NCBI GenBank assembly: GCA_020355985.1
Contig: CP070628.1
Location: 1,171,637-1,182,999, forward strand
Reading direction: 5' to 3'
Origin: Nitrospirota bacterium
GTDB taxonomy: Bacteria; Nitrospirota; Nitrospiria; Nitrospirales; UBA8639
Length of the DNA: 11,363 nt
Positions 8,562 to 11,363 of the stretch are shown here, piece after piece. The notes beneath the pieces were generated by a model. It had not been told where the DNA came from. It searched no databases and saw only the letters and a program-made list of their open reading frames with translations. Numbering within the stretch: position 1 is the stretch's first letter; each line of letters starts with the position of its first letter. The position numbers and the translations under genes were made by a program.

Positions 8562-9416
8562 TTGAAGCCCTCATACACATTCCTTACCAGGCTTCAAGTT
8601 TCTTCCCTTCTAAAAGCGTATGATGTCCCACATCCAGACAATCCTCAAAAAATGCTTCAAGGTTATGATAAGGCGCATGCCCATCGCACCGCACGTATGT
8701 GCGTCTCCGTCGCAGTAGAGTTGGGACACCCACTCCCACGACTAAAACAATTTGAGGCAGCCTGTTTACTTCATGATATGGGGCGAGCTGGCCTGGATCA
8801 AAAGTTATTCGGGAAAATCTGGTCATGGGCCAAGCAACATGGCGTTCCCACTCGACCGCGAGAATGGCGAGCAAAACATCCCCAGACGCCGTACGGACAA
8901 GAAGCGCAAGCCTTTATGAAGCGATACAAAAGCGAACTTCAGAAGCAAGGGCTGAAACTCACACCATCGGTTAAAGACCATATAGCGATGCGATTAGGGT
9001 TTGCTCGACGCCTCAAAAAGTATCTCCGTCCAGTCAAGGCCACATTACAACACTACAGCATTCCATGGGCACCGTGGATGGAACGAATCATGCTGTATTA
9101 TTATTACCCGGAAAAATTAGACACCGCACCAAGGTGGACGCATCAACTGGGAGAAATTCTGGTAGCCTGCGAACAACTCGAGGCCTATAGCAATCATCGG
9201 CGTGGACAAGATTATTACGCCCGTTCAGAAGAAAGTTTCCAATCGGCGTTCTCCTATCTCCGCAAACTCACCAAGCAAAAGATTGTCAGTCAAGAAGTCT
9301 TTCAGACGATTTGTCGTTTGACGCGTGAAGGCCGGTTTACCACCATCCTCCAGCAAGCACGTGGGGGAAAGCTATCGGCAGCCGAGCAACGATTCCTCAC
9401 TTCAGTCGCGGCATAA
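8562..9416 (+). CDS. HD-domain protein, a degenerate HD-GYP relative
   Basis: A 284-residue soluble protein with an HD domain (about 36-215). Alignment by eye to the HD-GYP protein at 269-1270 shows retained H41 (HRTARM), the HD pair H71-D72 (LLHDMGRAGLD) and H106 (AKHP). The lysine after HD is arginine (R75), the HH pair is replaced by tyrosines in LYYYYPEKLD (178-187), and the GSGYP loop is gone. The final metal aspartate appears as E207. About 50 extra basic, helix-rich residues separate the HD pair from the YYYY segment compared with the regulator. It may bind metal differently, act on another phosphorylated substrate, or be a non-catalytic binder; I cannot say which. There is no receiver or membrane segment. 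The start is TTG with no clear ribosome binding site; the next in-frame ATG (8652) would begin just before H41. The YjbQ-family gene begins seven bases after the stop, suggesting an operon. Confidence 0.72.
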   Translation: MKPSYTFLTRLQVSSLLKAYDVPHPDNPQKMLQGYDKAHAHRTARMCVSVAVELGHPLPRLKQFEAACLLHDMGRAGLDQKLFGKIWSWAKQHGVPTRPREWRAKHPQTPYGQEAQAFMKRYKSELQKQGLKLTPSVKDHIAMRLGFARRLKKYLRPVKATLQHYSIPWAPWMERIMLYYYYPEKLDTAPRWTHQLGEILVACEQLEAYSNHRRGQDYYARSEESFQSAFSYLRKLTKQKIVSQEVFQTICRLTREGRFTTILQQARGGKLSAAEQRFLTSVAA

Positions 9417-9423
9417 TCGACCC

Positions 9424-9846
9424 ATGACCGTTTCAACACATTCCTTACAAGTCTCCATGCAGGGAGATTCTCAGATGGAGAATCTCACGCAGTCGATGCA
9501 AGACATCCTTAGCATATCAGGAGTGGCAAATGGCACATTGACGCTGTTCGTGAAACATACCACAGCCAGTGTCATGATCATCGAAGACGAACCAGGCATT
9601 CGAGCCGACACACAATCCTTCTGGAATGCTACCATTCCGGCCAAAACCGATTGGGAACACAACACCAAAAATCCTGGCGAAGACAATGGGCATTCCCATT
9701 TACGCGGGCAGTTGCAAGGACCATCGCTCACTATCCCCATAGTCCAAGGAACACTCACGCTTGGCACCTGGCAACAGATCGTGCTGATAGATTTTGACAC
9801 CCGCGCGCGAACCCGTGAACTCATCGTACAAGTCATGGGTGAATAA
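9424..9846 (+). CDS. YjbQ/UPF0047 family protein (possible secondary thiamine-phosphate synthase)
   Basis: A 140-residue protein matching the YjbQ family over its whole length. Recognisable features are VKHTTASVMIIEDEP (43-57, with H45), a GEDNGHSHLRGQL segment (85-97, with H90 and H92), and SLTIPIVQGTLTLGTWQQIVLID (101-123). The histidines fit the conserved polar pocket of the family. E. coli YjbQ has reported weak thiamine-phosphate synthase activity, but the physiological role of the family is not settled, so the enzymatic label is tentative. Family members are small cytoplasmic proteins. I choose the ATG at 9424 because the product then has the family's usual length. The same frame is open further upstream, inside the HD-domain gene, and that upstream part is a shadow of that gene. 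No good ribosome binding site precedes the ATG; translational coupling to the HD-domain gene, whose stop is seven bases away, may explain this. Confidence 0.85.
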   Translation: MTVSTHSLQVSMQGDSQMENLTQSMQDILSISGVANGTLTLFVKHTTASVMIIEDEPGIRADTQSFWNATIPAKTDWEHNTKNPGEDNGHSHLRGQLQGPSLTIPIVQGTLTLGTWQQIVLIDFDTRARTRELIVQVMGE

Positions 9847-9905
9847 TGAGGACTGCCTACCCTCCTCAAGGATGATTCAACACATGTCCCAAATATGGCT
9901 TTCAC

Positions 9906-9914
9906 AGGGAAGAG
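9906..9914 (+). promoter_or_regulatory. Ribosome binding site that fixes the protease start
   Basis: AGGGAAGAG precedes the ATG at 9917 at a suitable distance (six bases after AGGGA). The earlier in-frame ATGs at 9872 and 9884 have weaker or badly spaced purine runs. Confidence 0.6.
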
Positions 9915-9916
9915 TT

Positions 9917-11029
9917 ATGCATTTGCCAAGTTTTTCCCTCTTGACTCTCTTCATCCTAGCGCTTCTAAGCGGCCATCAGGGCCTAGCCATCGCCACTCAA
10001 ATAGATGCTGCCAACGGGAAGCCACGCTCAACATTTATGCACTTTGTCGCTGAGCAACCGCTCAGCGCGGAAGAGCTTAAGACCATCGCCGTGTTTGAGA
10101 AAGCTGCAAAATCAGTGGTGTATATCACCAATACAGCTGTTCGACGCGACTTCTGGTCTCTCAATACGTTTGAAGTGCCACAAGGATCCGGTTCAGGATT
10201 TATCTGGAACACCCAAGGGCACATTGTCACGAATTTCCATGTAGTGTATGGAGCGGATTCGATTCAAGTAGTCTTAGACGACCAATCCACACACGACGCG
10301 CGAGTAATCGGTGTAGACCCAGACCACGATTTAGCTGTCCTACAAATAAATGCTTCTAAAAAACAACTCCATCCGCTCGGGCTTGGAAATTCACAAAATC
10401 TTCGAGTGGGGCAACATGTCCTGGCTATTGGCAATCCCTTTGGTCTGGATCATACGCTCACGACGGGAGTCGTCAGCGCTTTAGGACGTGCGATTAAATC
10501 GATCAATGATCGTACCATTGAAGGTGTGATTCAAACAGACGCCGCCATCAATCCAGGGAATTCCGGGGGTCCACTCCTCAACAGTTCAGGACAACTCATC
10601 GGAGTGAATACCCAAATAATCAGCCCCAGTGGAACATTTGCAGGTATTGGCTTTGCCGTACCCGTAAATATTGTGAAACGTATCGTGCCGCAACTCATTC
10701 AATATGGAAAAGTCATTCGCCCAGGGTTAGGCATTTCCCTCGTCCCCGATTCCATAGCCAATCGATGGGGCATCACTGGGGTCGTCATTGCCCGCGTTCA
10801 ACCGGGCAGTGCCGCAGAAAAAGCCGGCTTGAAAAGTCTCGAAGAACTTCGTTCAGGAAAAATTCGCCTAGGAGATGTCATAACCTCAATTGATGGCGAC
10901 CAAGTTCAAAGCTTTGATGACCTGGCGACCATCCTAGACCGCCACAATGTCGGAGATCGCATTACATTAGGCCTCCGCCGCAACAACAAAGAACGCACCG
11001 TCAAAATAACCCTCCAAGCCGTGAATTAA
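9917..11029 (+). CDS. Secreted HtrA/Deg-family serine protease with one PDZ domain
   Basis: From the ATG at 9917 the product has 370 residues and starts with a typical signal peptide: a hydrophobic core at about 5-18 and likely cleavage near 25-28 after an Ala-rich end. It is therefore expected in the periplasm. The trypsin-like domain (about 50-260) has the full catalytic triad: H108 in TNFHVV, D138 in DPDHDLAVL and S216 in GNSGGPL. A single PDZ domain follows (about 268-368). Known HtrA/Deg proteins degrade or refold damaged envelope proteins, and the PDZ domain binds exposed C-termini. The single PDZ is like DegS or HhoA rather than the two-PDZ DegP, so a sensor-protease role is possible. 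The frame is open from 9794, overlapping the end of the YjbQ-family gene, but the ribosome binding site and signal peptide favour 9917. The start lies 70 bases after the YjbQ-family stop, so it is probably part of the same transcript. No hairpin-type terminator follows. Confidence 0.92.
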   Translation: MHLPSFSLLTLFILALLSGHQGLAIATQIDAANGKPRSTFMHFVAEQPLSAEELKTIAVFEKAAKSVVYITNTAVRRDFWSLNTFEVPQGSGSGFIWNTQGHIVTNFHVVYGADSIQVVLDDQSTHDARVIGVDPDHDLAVLQINASKKQLHPLGLGNSQNLRVGQHVLAIGNPFGLDHTLTTGVVSALGRAIKSINDRTIEGVIQTDAAINPGNSGGPLLNSSGQLIGVNTQIISPSGTFAGIGFAVPVNIVKRIVPQLIQYGKVIRPGLGISLVPDSIANRWGITGVVIARVQPGSAAEKAGLKSLEELRSGKIRLGDVITSIDGDQVQSFDDLATILDRHNVGDRITLGLRRNNKERTVKITLQAVN

Positions 11030-11363
11030 ACCAACACCACGAAAAAAAATCAGTTCTCTCCCTCATCATATCGCTTCATCCAATAACCGGAACCGTTTTC
11101 GTCATCCCTACAGGCCGTCACCAGGAATCTCCCCAAATGTCATCCTAAGCCCCCAGTGAAGGATCTGTACTCAGGTTGAGGGTGCCGTAGCTTACCGAGG
11201 TTCTTGGGGTGCCTCAGGATGACGACTTCTCTCAGGACGTGTTTCATTGATTCATCCTTCAGCATGTCTCGAACATGGTGTGGCTGATATAGGTCCGGTA
11301 TTGACAGATGAAGTGAAAACTGAATGCCTTATAAAAAATGTCGGGCATGATTGAGGGTGCAAA
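11030..11363. other. Non-coding 3' end of the window
   Basis: About 334 bases with no convincing ORF on either strand. They contain the structured repeat-like element at 11101-11226. A smaller imperfect hairpin follows at 11259-11287, with CATGT (11263-11267) facing ACATG (11273-11277) and outer TCAGC/GCTGA arms. A weak ATGCC/GGCAT inverted repeat lies at 11324-11348. No intrinsic terminator with a T-run is evident after the protease gene. Confidence 0.6.
11101..11226. repeat. Palindromic dispersed-repeat-like element (GTCATCC family)
   Basis: GTCATCCTAAG (11139-11149) and CTCAGGATGAC (11213-11223) are inverted repeats matching at 10 of 11 positions. Inside them CCCC (11151-11154) can pair with GGGG (11206-11209), and GGATCT (11161-11166) with AGGTTC (11198-11203) allowing G-T pairs, giving a long interrupted stem of about 85 bases. 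Just upstream, 11101-11130 (GTCATCCCTA ... CAGGAATCT) resembles a second, related short palindromic motif. From general knowledge, sequences beginning GTCATCCTGAG and ending CTCAGGATGAC, with AAGGATCT inside, recur between genes in many bacterial genomes. Membership is inferred, since only one copy is in this window. It has no transposase and could be a MITE- or REP-like element or a transcribed structure. Confidence 0.6.

Noticed and set aside
9325..9423. Upstream extension of the YjbQ-family frame, inside the HD-domain gene.
   Set aside because: The extra residues do not belong to the family, and the ATG at 9424 gives the normal length. The overlap is a frame shadow.
9794..9916. Longer start for the HtrA protease, overlapping the YjbQ-family gene.
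   Set aside because: The longer form would bury the signal peptide, and the ATG at 9917 has the best ribosome binding site.
11301..11335. TTGACA (11301) and TATAAA (11330) near the right edge, considered as a promoter.
   Set aside because: The spacing is 23 bases, too long for a sigma70 promoter, and no good -10 occurs at 16-18 bases.

Overview
The window is a stretch of ordinary bacterial chromosome with seven protein-coding genes. It has no RNA gene, CRISPR array, insertion sequence or phage gene that I can see. Base composition is roughly balanced. The mix of an HD-GYP response regulator, a large hybrid PAS/GAF histidine kinase, a long AsmA-like envelope protein, MtnA, a YjbQ-family protein and a periplasmic HtrA protease points to a Gram-negative (two-membrane) environmental bacterium. 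It would fit the Nitrospirota or a deltaproteobacterial-type lineage, but that placement is an impression from gene content, not a demonstrated result.

Left part (about 1-3700, + strand): after about 270 bases without a convincing gene come a REC-HD-GYP response regulator (269-1270) and a PAS-GAF-PAS-HisKA-HATPase-REC hybrid kinase (1324-3699). Together they look like a signalling pair that ends in c-di-GMP hydrolysis. The kinase carries its own C-terminal receiver but no visible Hpt domain.

Middle part (3720-8221, - strand): these genes converge on the kinase gene. Transcription first meets a 1127-residue AsmA-like protein with a GTG start. The likely methionine-salvage isomerase gene mtnA follows 86 bases downstream if the better start is used. 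They may share a transcript, though no functional link is evident.

Right part (8562-11029, + strand): a divergent set of three closely spaced genes encodes a degenerate HD-GYP relative, a YjbQ/UPF0047 protein and a secreted single-PDZ HtrA-type serine protease. The 340-base region between the divergent transcripts holds two candidate sigma70-type promoters facing right. It also holds a perfect 17-base palindrome just upstream of the AsmA-like gene.

The last 334 bases hold no gene. They carry a structured non-coding repeat-like element with GTCATCC-type ends, resembling dispersed palindromic repeats seen in several bacterial phyla. I do not see a clearly new multi-gene system. The items most worth a second look are the HD-GYP relative that has lost several metal ligands, the 3' repeat element and the palindromes in the intergenic regions.
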